Below are positions 1 to 8,172 of a stretch of DNA of 64,000 nucleotides, piece by piece. Positions within the stretch are counted from its first letter, which is position 1, and every line of letters begins with the position of its first letter. The notes beneath the pieces were generated by a model. That model was not told where the DNA came from. It saw only the letters and a program-made list of their open reading frames with translations, and made no database searches. This stretch comes from DASUXY01 sp036377675 (GTDB taxonomy: Bacteria > Bacillota > Bacilli > Bacillales > Amphibacillaceae). The stretch is from assembly GCA_036377675.1 (NCBI GenBank), contig DASUXY010000018.1, positions 9,629 to 73,628 on the forward strand, written 5' to 3'. A program made the position numbers and the translations under genes.

Positions 1-981
1 ATTAATCGTTTGATCGAACCGACAGAAGGAAGTATTCTCATTGACGGTGAAGATTTATCAAAAATGGATAAAAAGTCTTTACGTCAAGTGCGTCGAGAAA
101 AGTTAGGGATGGTATTTCAAAGTTTTGCACTTTTTCCTCATCGAACGATTTTGGAAAATGCAGAGTTCGGCTTAGAAATACAAAACGTACCGAAAGAGGA
201 ACGGAAGAAAAAAGCGAAACGAGCATTGGATCTCGTAGGATTAGGGAAGTATGCACACCAAAAACCGAGTCAATTATCCGGTGGAATGCAACAACGTGTC
301 GGCTTAGCTAGAGCTTTAGCAAATGACCCCGAAGTACTGCTCATGGACGAAGCTTTTTCAGCATTGGATCCGCTCATTCGAAAAGAGATGCAAGATGAAT
401 TGATGGATTTACAAGCGAAAATGAAAAAAACAATTTTGTTTATAACGCATGATTTGGATGAGGCCTTGCGTCTAGGTGATCGGATTGCGTTGATGCGTGA
501 TGGGGAAATTGTTCAAGTCGGAACCCCTGAGGAAATATTAGTTCATCCAGCGAATGATTACGTGGAGAGGTTTGTCGAAGATGTCGATCGATCGAAAGTG
601 TTAACCGCACAACATATTATGAAACGACCAGAAACAATTAATATTGAACGACATGGACCACGTGTCGCTTTGGAACGGATGCGTGAGGAAGGGTTATCAA
701 GTATTTTAGTTGTCGATCAACAGCGTAATTTAAAAGGATATGTGACAGCTGAGGATGCGTTGAAAGCCATTAAAAACGATTTTAAGCTCGATGAAATTAT
801 TCGAGATGACATCCAAAAAGTCGATAAAGATACGCCGATGAGAGACATTTTTAACAAAATACATGATATCCCGATTCCGATTGCTGTTGTAGAAGATGGC
901 AAGTTAGTAGGTATACTCGTGCGGGGCGCCGTCATTGCTGGGCTTGCTGGAGAAGGAGAAGTGAATATAAATAATGCTTGA
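1..981 (+). CDS. opuAA: Glycine betaine/proline ABC transporter ATPase OpuAA (5' end outside window)
   Basis: This is the ATP-hydrolysing subunit of the OpuA osmoprotectant importer, acting at the cytoplasmic face of the membrane. The frame is open from base 1; the TTG at position 10 is an internal Leu codon, so the start and the Walker A motif lie upstream of the window. Visible in order are the Q-loop (MVFQSFALFPHRT), the ABC signature LSGGMQQRVGLARAL, Walker B VLLMDEAFSALDP and the H-loop THDLDEA, followed by about 120 residues forming a CBS-domain pair, as in OpuA/ProV proteins, where they sense ionic strength. It overlaps opuAB by 8 bases (ATGCTTGA), which indicates translational coupling. 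The assignment is firm; the exact substrate (glycine betaine versus other compatible solutes) is inferred from the family. Confidence 0.95.
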   Translation: MNRLIEPTEGSILIDGEDLSKMDKKSLRQVRREKLGMVFQSFALFPHRTILENAEFGLEIQNVPKEERKKKAKRALDLVGLGKYAHQKPSQLSGGMQQRVGLARALANDPEVLLMDEAFSALDPLIRKEMQDELMDLQAKMKKTILFITHDLDEALRLGDRIALMRDGEIVQVGTPEEILVHPANDYVERFVEDVDRSKVLTAQHIMKRPETINIERHGPRVALERMREEGLSSILVVDQQRNLKGYVTAEDALKAIKNDFKLDEIIRDDIQKVDKDTPMRDIFNKIHDIPIPIAVVEDGKLVGILVRGAVIAGLAGEGEVNINNA

Positions 982-1834
982 TAAACTTTTAGATTTTGCA
1001 CCTCAAATACCAATTGCCGAAAAAACAGAACAATTTACAGATTGGTTGACGAGTACGTTTTCATTTCTATTTAATTTTATTAAAGAATATTTTGGTAACT
1101 TTATGGACTGGACAGCAGAAGCTTTAACGGCGATTCCACCGGTTATTTTCATTATTGCTATTGCACTAATTGCTTTTTTTCTAGCTGGAAAAAAGTTCAG
1201 CTTAGCAACATTTTCTGCTGTCGGATTGTGGTTAATTTATAACCAAGGTTACTGGGGGCACATGATAGAAACACTTTCGTTAGTCATCGTAGCAAGTATT
1301 TTATCAGTAATTATCGGTGTTCCAACGGGAATTCTCATGTCCAAAAGTAGAACAGCAGAGGCGATTATTACACCGATCTTGGACTTCATGCAAACGATGC
1401 CTGCTTTCGTTTATTTAATTCCAGCTGTCGCATTTTTTGGGATTGGTATGGTTCCCGGTGTATTTGCTTCATTGATTTTTGCAACGCCACCAACAGTAAG
1501 ATTTACAAATCTTGGAATTCGGCAAGTATCTAAAGAATTGGTTGAAGCGGCAGAAGCATTTGGTAGTACCAGTACACAGAAGTTGTTTAAAGTAGAATTA
1601 CCGATGGCACGGAAAACAATTATGGCAGGCATTAATCAAACCGTTATGCTTGCTTTATCGATGGTTGTTACAGCCTCGATGATCGGTGCACCAGGACTCG
1701 GTAGAGAAGTGCTTTCATCCTTGCAACGCGCTCAAGTCGGTACAGGATTTGTAGCAGGAATTGGCATTGTTATTTTAGCGATTATCATTGATCGTTTCAC
1801 TCAAAAGATGAATACCGATCAATCAAAAGCTTAA
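974..1834 (+). CDS. opuAB: Glycine betaine ABC transporter permease OpuAB
   Basis: This is the membrane-spanning subunit of the OpuA importer, 286 residues, the usual length. An amphipathic N-terminal region (about 1-45) precedes several hydrophobic helices. The EAA-loop signature for contact with the ATPase is visible as VEAAEAFGSTSTQKLFKVELP near residues 193-213, followed by a Gly-rich segment (MIGAPGLGREVL). It starts inside the last codons of opuAA and is followed 77 bases later by the binding-protein gene, the classical AA-AB-AC order. Confidence 0.95.
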   Translation: MLDKLLDFAPQIPIAEKTEQFTDWLTSTFSFLFNFIKEYFGNFMDWTAEALTAIPPVIFIIAIALIAFFLAGKKFSLATFSAVGLWLIYNQGYWGHMIETLSLVIVASILSVIIGVPTGILMSKSRTAEAIITPILDFMQTMPAFVYLIPAVAFFGIGMVPGVFASLIFATPPTVRFTNLGIRQVSKELVEAAEAFGSTSTQKLFKVELPMARKTIMAGINQTVMLALSMVVTASMIGAPGLGREVLSSLQRAQVGTGFVAGIGIVILAIIIDRFTQKMNTDQSKA

Positions 1835-1911
1835 CCAAAGATACGGATGGTACCTTTTCATCAAGAAAAGTTCCATATACATCACTATTGTAAAGGAGAG
1901 TTTTATATATT

Positions 1912-2829
1912 ATGTTGAATTGGAGTTGGAAACGACTAGGCGTAGTTGCTGGGCTGTCGTTGTCATTAGTTGTCGCTGGTTGTGGCGGTTCTGATGGTGA
2001 TGAAGATCAGACGGCTGATGGTGACGATGGTGCATCATTTGGTGAGGAAATGAATTATGAAATCACTGGTATTGAACCGGGTGCAGGTGTGTTTAAAGCT
2101 GCGGAAAATGCCGTCGAAGAATATGAGTTAGAGGACTGGGAAGTACAAGCTTCATCAAGCGGTGCAATGGCCACTGCCTTAGGTGAAGCAATTGAAAATG
2201 AAGAACCGATTATCGTAACAGGTTGGTCTCCTCATTGGAAATTTGCTAAATATGATTTGAAATATTTAGACGATCCGCAAGGCGTTTTTGGTGAAGAAGA
2301 AATTATTTCTACAATGGTTCGTGAAGGTTTAGATGATGATATGCCAAATGCGTACAAACTATTGGATCAGTTCTCATGGACGAAAGAAGATATGGAATCT
2401 GTCATGCTCGATATCCAGGAGGGTACAAGCCCTGAAGATGCTGCAGCAAATTGGGTAGAAGAAAATAGTGACAAAGTATCAAAATGGACAGAAGGCGTAG
2501 AGGAAGCAGATGGCGATGAAATCGAGCTCGTATACGTTGAATGGGATTCTGAAGTTTCTTCTACACACGTTGTCGCCAAAGTGCTAGAGGATTTAGGCTT
2601 CGCTGTAACAGTTACTCCACTTGACAATGCAGTGATGTGGCAATCGGTAGCAACCGGTGAAGCGGATGGTATGGTTTCAGCTTGGTTACCAGCAACACAT
2701 GGTGATTTATACGAACAGTATAAAGATCAACTCGTCGACCTCGGTGAAAATTTAGAAGGTGCTAAAATTGGCTTAGTCGTTCCTGAATATATGGACATTG
2801 ACTCGATTGAAGACTTAAAGACTAAATAA
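1912..2829 (+). CDS. opuAC: Glycine betaine-binding lipoprotein OpuAC (first copy)
   Basis: This is the substrate-binding component of OpuA, anchored outside the membrane. Residues 1-23 form a lipoprotein signal peptide with lipobox VVAGC, so Cys24 is the lipidated residue. An acidic linker (about 25-45) leads into the OpuAC fold, with TGWSPHW and later Trp/Tyr residues that typically build the aromatic betaine box. The RBS AAAGGAGAG lies 11 bases before the ATG. A paralogue follows directly at 2944; the last 73 coding bases are almost the same in both. The strongly acidic composition suits an extracellular protein of a salt-tolerant organism (inference). Confidence 0.94.
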   Translation: MLNWSWKRLGVVAGLSLSLVVAGCGGSDGDEDQTADGDDGASFGEEMNYEITGIEPGAGVFKAAENAVEEYELEDWEVQASSSGAMATALGEAIENEEPIIVTGWSPHWKFAKYDLKYLDDPQGVFGEEEIISTMVREGLDDDMPNAYKLLDQFSWTKEDMESVMLDIQEGTSPEDAAANWVEENSDKVSKWTEGVEEADGDEIELVYVEWDSEVSSTHVVAKVLEDLGFAVTVTPLDNAVMWQSVATGEADGMVSAWLPATHGDLYEQYKDQLVDLGENLEGAKIGLVVPEYMDIDSIEDLKTK

Positions 2830-2839
2830 TTATATATTA

Positions 2840-2870
2840 AAAGGCTGGTTGAGATGACGGTTCAGCCTTT
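2840..2870 (+). terminator. Hairpin between the two opuAC genes
   Basis: AAAGGCTG and CAGCCTTT form an 8-bp stem around a 15-base loop just after the first opuAC. The T tract after it is short, so it may be a weak terminator or an RNA-processing/stability element that sets different levels for the two binding proteins. Confidence 0.6.
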
Positions 2871-2943
2871 CATACAGAAAACGGTTTTGAAAAATGAAAT
2901 GCAGGAAAAAAGTTTTAAAGTATAAATGGGGAGATTTTAATCG

Positions 2944-3882
2944 ATGAATGATTATAAAGTACTGTTAAAAAAAACGAGTCTATTTGTAGGACTTGTCGTG
3001 GCCATTTTTATGACCGGGTGTAGTTCCGATGACAGTGATCCAAATAAGGGATCTACAGATCATAATTCAACCGAAAATTACAGTGAAGCAGTTCATTATA
3101 CAATTACCGGAATCGAACCTGGAGCTGGAATATCAGTAACGACAGAGAAGGCTATTGAAGAATATGATAATTTAGAAGGTTGGAATGTTGAGTTATCTTC
3201 AACAGCTGCGATGGCTGCGGAACTCGATCAAGCGATAGAGAAAGAAAAGCCGATTATTATTACCGGTTGGAATCCGCATTGGACATTTGCTAAACACCCT
3301 GATTTAAAATATTTAGAAGACCCGAAAGAGATATACGGCGGTGCTGAACAAATTAAAACGTTGGCTCGAAAAGGACTAAAAGAGGAAAAACCAAATGCTT
3401 ATCGATTAATAGATCAGTTTAATTGGAACGTAGAAGATATGGAAAGTATTATGTATGAAGCAAAAGAGACAGGTGATGAAATTGATGAAGTTGCCAAGCG
3501 TTGGGTGGAAGATCATCCTGAGAAAGTTGCTGAATGGACAGATGGGGTAGAAAGCGTTGACGGTGAGAAAATTGAACTCGTCTCTACTCCATGGGATTCT
3601 GAGCGGGCATCATCTAGTGTTGTAAAAGAGGTCATGGAGCAAAAGGGATTTGATGTGACGGTCACGCCTGTTGATGTTGCCGTTGTATTTGAGTCGATTG
3701 CTAATGGGGACGGGGATGCCACACTTGCAGCTTGGCTACCCATTACACATAAAGATTTTTATGAACAATACAAAGATGATTTTGAGGATCTCGGTGAAAA
3801 CTTAGAAGGTGCTAAAATTGGCTTAGTCGTTCCTAGTTATATGGACATTGACTCGATTGAAGAGCTTGAACCTCCTAAATAA
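2944..3882 (+). CDS. opuAC: Second OpuAC-like betaine-binding lipoprotein
   Basis: This is a paralogue of the preceding opuAC, 312 residues, with its own lipoprotein signal (lipobox MTGC, Cys26) and a long Ser/Asp/Asn linker. It keeps the landmarks of the family (ITGIEPGAG, TGWNPHW, the acidic DLGENLEGAKIGLVVP block). RBS GGGGAG lies 10 bases before the ATG. There is no second permease or ATPase, so both binding proteins probably serve one OpuAB/OpuAA core, possibly with different affinity or substrate range (inference). A strong terminator follows. Confidence 0.9.
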   Translation: MNDYKVLLKKTSLFVGLVVAIFMTGCSSDDSDPNKGSTDHNSTENYSEAVHYTITGIEPGAGISVTTEKAIEEYDNLEGWNVELSSTAAMAAELDQAIEKEKPIIITGWNPHWTFAKHPDLKYLEDPKEIYGGAEQIKTLARKGLKEEKPNAYRLIDQFNWNVEDMESIMYEAKETGDEIDEVAKRWVEDHPEKVAEWTDGVESVDGEKIELVSTPWDSERASSSVVKEVMEQKGFDVTVTPVDVAVVFESIANGDGDATLAAWLPITHKDFYEQYKDDFEDLGENLEGAKIGLVVPSYMDIDSIEELEPPK

Positions 3883-3946
3883 AATACTCATCAGAGTGTT
3901 GACGTGCTCTTTACGCTGTACATGTTACGTTAGTAAACATGAAATT

Positions 3947-3986
3947 AAAAAACAATCAGCTCATCGCTATGAGTTGATTGTTTTTT
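3947..3986 (+). terminator. Rho-independent terminator of the opuA operon
   Basis: An 18-bp stem with one G:U pair and a CGCT loop ends in a run of T on the + strand. The A-rich 5' arm means it can also end transcription of the convergent yhaH gene. Confidence 0.88.
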
Positions 3987-4012
3987 ATTTGCTTTCATTT
4001 TTTTCGACATTT

Positions 4013-4375
4013 TTACGATTTCTTCTGAACTTTTTCTTCTAAAGCTTTCAAGCTTGATTCGATTTGCTCGAGATATTCGTAAATATTTTCTTGGTGAGGT
4101 TCGACTGTTTTTCTCCATTCGACAACTGAATTTTTCATATCTCGTGTTAAGTCTTTCATTAAGACGGCGCCTTCTTTAGACGTTTGTACAATTTGATTTT
4201 TTAAACGGAGGCTTTCTTCTTTCATTTTTTCCAATGTCGTTTTCCATTCGATTCCTTGTAGCTTTATATTGTGACGCAGTTGTTTTCCAGAAGAAGGTGC
4301 ACTTAACAATGTGATGGTAGCACCTACTGTACTCCCGACTAAAATACCGAGTAAAAGAGATTTTCTTTTGGCCAT
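4013..4375 (-). CDS. yhaH: YhaH, YtxH-domain membrane-associated protein
   Basis: The protein has 120 residues. An N-terminal Lys/Arg-rich stretch and one Gly-rich transmembrane segment (about residues 6-27) form the YtxH-type start, followed by a long charged helical region likely to form coiled coil (about 35-115). YtxH-family proteins are general-stress-associated in Bacillus; no enzymatic role is known. RBS AAAGGAG lies 11 bases before the ATG. Its place beside trpP and hit matches the B. subtilis yhaH-trpP-hit-ecs order, which supports the name. Confidence 0.82.
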   Translation of the reverse strand: MAKRKSLLLGILVGSTVGATITLLSAPSSGKQLRHNIKLQGIEWKTTLEKMKEESLRLKNQIVQTSKEGAVLMKDLTRDMKNSVVEWRKTVEPHQENIYEYLEQIESSLKALEEKVQKKS

Positions 4376-4516
4376 GTTTATTTACTCCTTTCCCTAAGTT
4401 TAAATACAATTATACTTAAATGCTAAGTTTGCATATATGCACAATGTAAACGCGTTGAAAAGAGATGTTACTTTTGTTATGTATGAGTCATTGATGGGTC
4501 ACAGATTCGCTATTCG

Positions 4517-4547
4517 TAAAAATCCTCTGACAGTACTGTCAGAGGAT
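4517..4547 (-). terminator. Terminator downstream of trpP
   Basis: Bases 4522-4547 are a perfect palindrome with a 12-13-bp stem (ATCCTCTGACAG arm). On the minus strand it is followed by TTTTT, giving a rho-independent terminator for trpP. Confidence 0.85.
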
Positions 4548-4572
4548 AGAGTTGTTGGATTCATCTATTTGT

Positions 4573-5091
4573 CTATGTTGTCAATGGTTTTGTCCGCTTA
4601 ATAATCCCTTGTACAATAGGGTAGAGAATAACCATCACAAGTGTGTTAACCGCTGCAGCAGGCAGGACAATTCCTACAAAAAGTGGTATAAAACTACCGT
4701 TCATCAATCCGATGATATAAAGTGCAACTGTTAGAAAAATTGTTCCACTAATCATTGTACCGATGCCTGTCAGCAGTGGGGCAACAATATTTCCGTGAAT
4801 GTTATCTCTCATAAGAAGAAATAGTCCTAAAAATAAAAATGCAGTAATCGGCTTATCAATGATGTTAGCGATTTGTCCACCTGGCACTCCAGTTGTTAAG
4901 GCGGAAACAATACCAGTCGTAATCGATAAAATGATTACATATTTCGGTTGTGGTACAAATAAGATGCCTAAGAACATCATAGATAGCAACATATCTGGCT
5001 TCATTCCGAATAAAATAGGTGGAACGACGGTATGCAAAACTGCACCTATACCTACGAATAAGGCTAACGTAATGACTGTTCGAATATTCAC
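4573..5091 (-). CDS. trpP: Probable tryptophan transporter TrpP
   Basis: This integral membrane protein of 172 residues has about five hydrophobic helices and resembles the TrpP (YhaG) tryptophan permease of Bacillus; an early signature is VPPILFGMKPDMLLSMMFLG. The start is GTG at 5091, chosen because a GGAGAG RBS lies 8 bases upstream and the sequence MNIRT fits the family start. The leader carries phased GAG triplets typical of TRAP binding that overlap this RBS, which is independent support for a tryptophan-related function. Its place between yhaH and hit matches B. subtilis. Confidence 0.88.
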   Translation of the reverse strand: MNIRTVITLALFVGIGAVLHTVVPPILFGMKPDMLLSMMFLGILFVPQPKYVIILSITTGIVSALTTGVPGGQIANIIDKPITAFLFLGLFLLMRDNIHGNIVAPLLTGIGTMISGTIFLTVALYIIGLMNGSFIPLFVGIVLPAAAVNTLVMVILYPIVQGIIKRTKPLTT

Positions 5092-5099
5092 TTGTTAAT

Positions 5100-5127
5100 C
5101 TCTCCTCTTCTCTGCTCATCTCAACTC
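5100..5127 (-). promoter_or_regulatory. Putative TRAP-binding site in the trpP leader
   Basis: On the minus strand, six GAG triplets occur at an exact 5-base period (spacers TT, AT, CA, AA, GA), ending inside the trpP RBS. A further out-of-phase UAG lies upstream at 5137-5139. TRAP binds (G/U)AG repeats separated by 2-3 bases, and in B. subtilis it represses trpP translation through a site over the RBS. The repeat is seen directly; binding is inferred. Confidence 0.75.
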
Positions 5128-5249
5128 TACTTGTTCCTAACTGTACACGAACGGTCAGTTGCGGAACGTATCTTAAGTATACCAAAAAATAATAGAAACA
5201 AAAAGGAAAATTTACATGTTTACTGAAAAATATTTATTGTAATTTTTCC

Positions 5250-5681
5250 TTAGTCGTCCAAGTTATTATTAATTTCTTTAGCGATCTGTTGTAATTCTTC
5301 TGGTGTATACTTATCCTGGTTAGTTATCCATTTTGTTGAATACCCATCATCTTCACCATAGCGTGGAATGAGGTGGAAATGTAAATGAAAGACTGTTTGA
5401 TCTCCATGAATTTCATTATTGTTAAGTATGTTTAACCCGACAGGTTGATACGTCTCTTTGATTGCGTTTGCAATTTTTGGAACAGGAGCAAATAGCTTTT
5501 TAGCGACTTTTTTAGGTGTTTCATAAATATTTTGTGTATGTTTTTTCGGGACGACGAGTGTGTGACCTTTCGTTACTTGACTTATATCTAGAAAAGCATA
5601 GACATCTTCATCTTCGTACACTTTTGCGGATGGAACTTCTCCGTCAATAATTTTACAAAATAGGCAGTTTTCATGTTTCAT
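5250..5681 (-). CDS. hit: HIT-family nucleotide-binding protein Hit
   Basis: This cytosolic histidine-triad protein of 143 residues belongs to a family that hydrolyses purine nucleoside phosphoramidates and related nucleotides. It starts with a CxxC pair (CLFCKI) that can bind zinc in Bacillus Hit, has the PKKH core strand, and carries the HLHFHLIPR triad near residues 98-106. The ATG at 5681 has an AAGGAGATG RBS. In Bacillus, hit sits next to and divergent from ecsA, as here. Confidence 0.93.
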   Translation of the reverse strand: MKHENCLFCKIIDGEVPSAKVYEDEDVYAFLDISQVTKGHTLVVPKKHTQNIYETPKKVAKKLFAPVPKIANAIKETYQPVGLNILNNNEIHGDQTVFHLHFHLIPRYGEDDGYSTKWITNQDKYTPEELQQIAKEINNNLDD

Positions 5682-6152
5682 TGATTATGACATCTCCTTG
5701 TGGGGTATTTTACCTCTATTGTATAAAGAAATGATTCATTTTGTAAAGTATTCCGATAAATAAACATATTTAGACAGTAGAAACAGACCTCATTCGAGGT
5801 GAATGAGGTCTGCCTTAAGAGGAAATCGAGATTGCATCTAATGTGTTGATTTTGAAATGGTTCGTCGTTACAACAACCGTTAACCATTTTACAAAAAGCA
5901 TTTTGGTCGTAACGCTTTAAGTTGCATTACATCGACCACAAATGCACTCAAGCCATTAGATGATACTCTACTCGCACCTCTTACGGTTTAAAGTAAACAA
6001 TCTCTCTTTCCTCACGTTTAGTATGGGCTTTTGTTTATCATATATACACTTTTTTGTTACAAATGGTGTCGAAATAAAGGTAGTGATTTATTTTGGTTTT
6101 CATATAAAAAAATGATAACATTTTATCTAGAAGAAACGAGGGGGAAAAATTA
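5682..6152. other. 471-bp divergent intergenic region between hit and ecsA
   Basis: No convincing protein gene was found. It holds the hit leader, a strong hairpin at 5784-5812, several weaker inverted repeats (for example ATGGTT near 5857 with AACCAT near 5883), and before ecsA a possible promoter (TTGGTT, 17-base spacer, TAACAT, near 6094-6122). A 69-codon minus-strand frame inside shows no family features. Confidence 0.6.
5784..5812 (-). terminator. Hairpin upstream of hit, terminator-like on the minus strand
   Basis: A perfect 12-bp stem (CAGACCTCATTC arm) with a 5-base loop, followed on the minus strand by TTTCTACT. It sits upstream of hit, so it would end a short minus-strand transcript starting further upstream, or act in the hit leader. 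Confidence 0.6.
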
Positions 6153-6896
6153 GTGAAACCTTTGTTGCAAATACGTAATTTGCATGGTGGATATACGCAT
6201 AAAAATGTTTTACACGGAATTACCTTTGATGTTTTACCGGGAGAAATTGTAGGGTTAATTGGCTTAAACGGTGCTGGTAAAAGTACGACGATTAAACATG
6301 TAATTGGATTAATGGAACCGAAAAAAGGAACGATTTCTGTAAATGGTCAAACATTTCAAAAACATCCGACAACATATCGTAGCCAAATGTCCTATATACC
6401 TGAAGTTCCCATTCTCTATGATGAACTTACCTTATATGAACATCTACGCTTGACGGCAATGGCTTATAATCTGTCAGAAGAAACATTTGAAAAACGATTA
6501 CAACCCTTATTGGAAGAATTTCGAATGGAAAAACGATTGAAGTGGTTTCCAGTTCATTTTTCGAAAGGGATGCGTCAAAAGGTTATGATTATGTGTGCGT
6601 TTTTAATTGAGCCACTTCTTTATGTCGTGGACGAGCCCTTTGTAGGATTAGACCCATTAGGTATTCGATCGTATTTACAATGGATCGAACAGATGAAACA
6701 AAAGGGTGCAGGTGTGTTGATGTCGACACATATATTAGCTACAGCGGAACGTTACTGCGATCGATTTGTTATTTTACATGAAGGAAAGACGAGGGCAATT
6801 GGGACGTTAGATCAGTTACGAGAACAATTCAATATGCCAAAGGCGTCTCTCGATGATTTATATATTGAATTGACAAAGGAAGAGCGCCATGTTTGA
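6153..6896 (+). CDS. ecsA: ABC transporter ATPase EcsA
   Basis: This is the ATP-binding subunit of the EcsAB transporter, which in B. subtilis affects secretion, processing of signal peptides by the Rasp/Ecs route, competence and sporulation. It has 247 residues with Walker A GLNGAGKST (about 38-46), Q-loop region YIPEVPILYDELT, a variant signature FSKGMRQK and Walker B LLYVVDEPFVGLDP. The start is GTG with RBS GAGGGGG. It overlaps ecsB by 8 bases. The export substrate of Ecs is not known. Confidence 0.93.
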   Translation: MKPLLQIRNLHGGYTHKNVLHGITFDVLPGEIVGLIGLNGAGKSTTIKHVIGLMEPKKGTISVNGQTFQKHPTTYRSQMSYIPEVPILYDELTLYEHLRLTAMAYNLSEETFEKRLQPLLEEFRMEKRLKWFPVHFSKGMRQKVMIMCAFLIEPLLYVVDEPFVGLDPLGIRSYLQWIEQMKQKGAGVLMSTHILATAERYCDRFVILHEGKTRAIGTLDQLREQFNMPKASLDDLYIELTKEERHV

Positions 6897-8100
6897 TGCA
6901 TACGCTTTGTTCAAAAAGAGATTATTAACACATATACAAGAGTCTAAGCGCTATCTTCAGTACATCCTGAATGGACATACAGCAATTGCTATCTTTTTTT
7001 TCTTAACGGTGTTAGCGATTTATTATCAAAGGTGGTTAGCACAGATTCCCGAACATTTTCCAGGAGCTGTTGTCATGAGTATTATCTTCGGGTTTGTCGT
7101 CAGTAACAGTCCTGTTCGGACGTTTCTCAAAGAACCAGATCTCGTTTTTCTGACAATGACGGAACACCGGATGCAACCCTATTTTCGAAGTGCACTCCTT
7201 TACAGCTTTGTCAGCCAACTATATATCGTTGTACTCGCTGTTGCAGTGATGGGACCGTTGTATTTTACGATTTATCCAGATCGGTCGGGGAGTACGTATT
7301 TACTAACAGCTCTTGTTGTTCTCATTTTTAAAGCGTGGAATTTACTCGCGAACTGGTGGATGCTTAAAATTAGAGATAAACGAATTCGTTACACCGATCA
7401 AATGATACGCTTTATAATACCGATTGTCGTTTTTTATTTTTTAATTCGCGGAGATATGTTGTGGGCTCGTTTAGTTACCGTTTTATTTATACTTGTCTTT
7501 TTATACGATTATACATTCGCTCGGAAACAAGCTGGAGTGGCTTGGGACGTATTAGTGGAAAAAGATCACCAACGGTTGCAATCATTTTATCGATTCGCGA
7601 ATATGTTTACAGATGTTCCCCATCTGAAAAAGCCTGTAAAAAGACGAGATTGGCTCGTGTCGTTCGTTCATAAGATTCCTTTTGCAAACAAGTATACGTA
7701 TGATTATTTGTATCGCATTACATTTATCCGTAGTGGTGATTATTTAGGGATGTATGTGCGTTTAGTCGTCATCGGAAGTATTGTCATCTTCATCATTCCA
7801 AACGTCTGGATCAAAATTATTTTAGGAATGTTGTTTTTATATATGAGTAGCTTCCAAATGATGACGTTATTTCATCACCATCGCACAGTGATGTGGCTCG
7901 ACATTTATCCAGTTGATGACGACAGACGTCAATTGGCATTGACACGATGGATGATGTTATTGACGAATGTTCAAGTCATTATTTTTGCGCTATTATTCGT
8001 TTTCATTCAGAACGCTGTAGGATTTGTCATCATGTTGATCGGTGGATTGATCTTTAATTATTTATTCGTAAATGGTTATGTGAAAAATAAGTTAAGTTAG
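6889..8100 (+). CDS. ecsB: ABC transporter membrane subunit EcsB
   Basis: This is the integral membrane partner of EcsA, 403 residues, the normal length. Clusters of hydrophobic helices lie near residues 28-47, 60-80, 100-150, 170-210 and 290-400, with a hydrophilic central part around 215-275. The start overlaps the end of ecsA, so the two are coupled. No EcsC gene follows; the operon ends at a terminator, as in many non-subtilis bacilli. Confidence 0.92.
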   Translation: MFDAYALFKKRLLTHIQESKRYLQYILNGHTAIAIFFFLTVLAIYYQRWLAQIPEHFPGAVVMSIIFGFVVSNSPVRTFLKEPDLVFLTMTEHRMQPYFRSALLYSFVSQLYIVVLAVAVMGPLYFTIYPDRSGSTYLLTALVVLIFKAWNLLANWWMLKIRDKRIRYTDQMIRFIIPIVVFYFLIRGDMLWARLVTVLFILVFLYDYTFARKQAGVAWDVLVEKDHQRLQSFYRFANMFTDVPHLKKPVKRRDWLVSFVHKIPFANKYTYDYLYRITFIRSGDYLGMYVRLVVIGSIVIFIIPNVWIKIILGMLFLYMSSFQMMTLFHHHRTVMWLDIYPVDDDRRQLALTRWMMLLTNVQVIIFALLFVFIQNAVGFVIMLIGGLIFNYLFVNGYVKNKLS

Positions 8101-8103
8101 AGG

Positions 8104-8130
8104 AAAGGCTACTTTAAGTGAATAGCCTTT
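8104..8130 (+). terminator. Terminator after ecsB
   Basis: AAAGGCTA and TAGCCTTT pair around an 11-base loop, followed by CACTTTATAA. A second imperfect hairpin (CTCTTTCTT/AAGGAAGAG) follows near 8144-8162 and may serve the convergent amidohydrolase gene. Confidence 0.7.
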
Positions 8131-8172
8131 CACTTTATAAAAGCTCTTTCTTAAGGAAGAGACTGTGCATCG

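Noticed and set aside
3848..4042. 64-codon frame across the opuA terminator
   Set aside because: It starts within opuAC and reads through the terminator hairpin; not a gene.
4799..5098. 99-codon + strand frame inside trpP
   Set aside because: Antisense shadow of a well-supported membrane protein gene.
5678..5887. 69-codon minus-strand frame upstream of hit
   Set aside because: No RBS, low-complexity Cys/Asn composition and the reading frame runs through a strong hairpin; judged chance.
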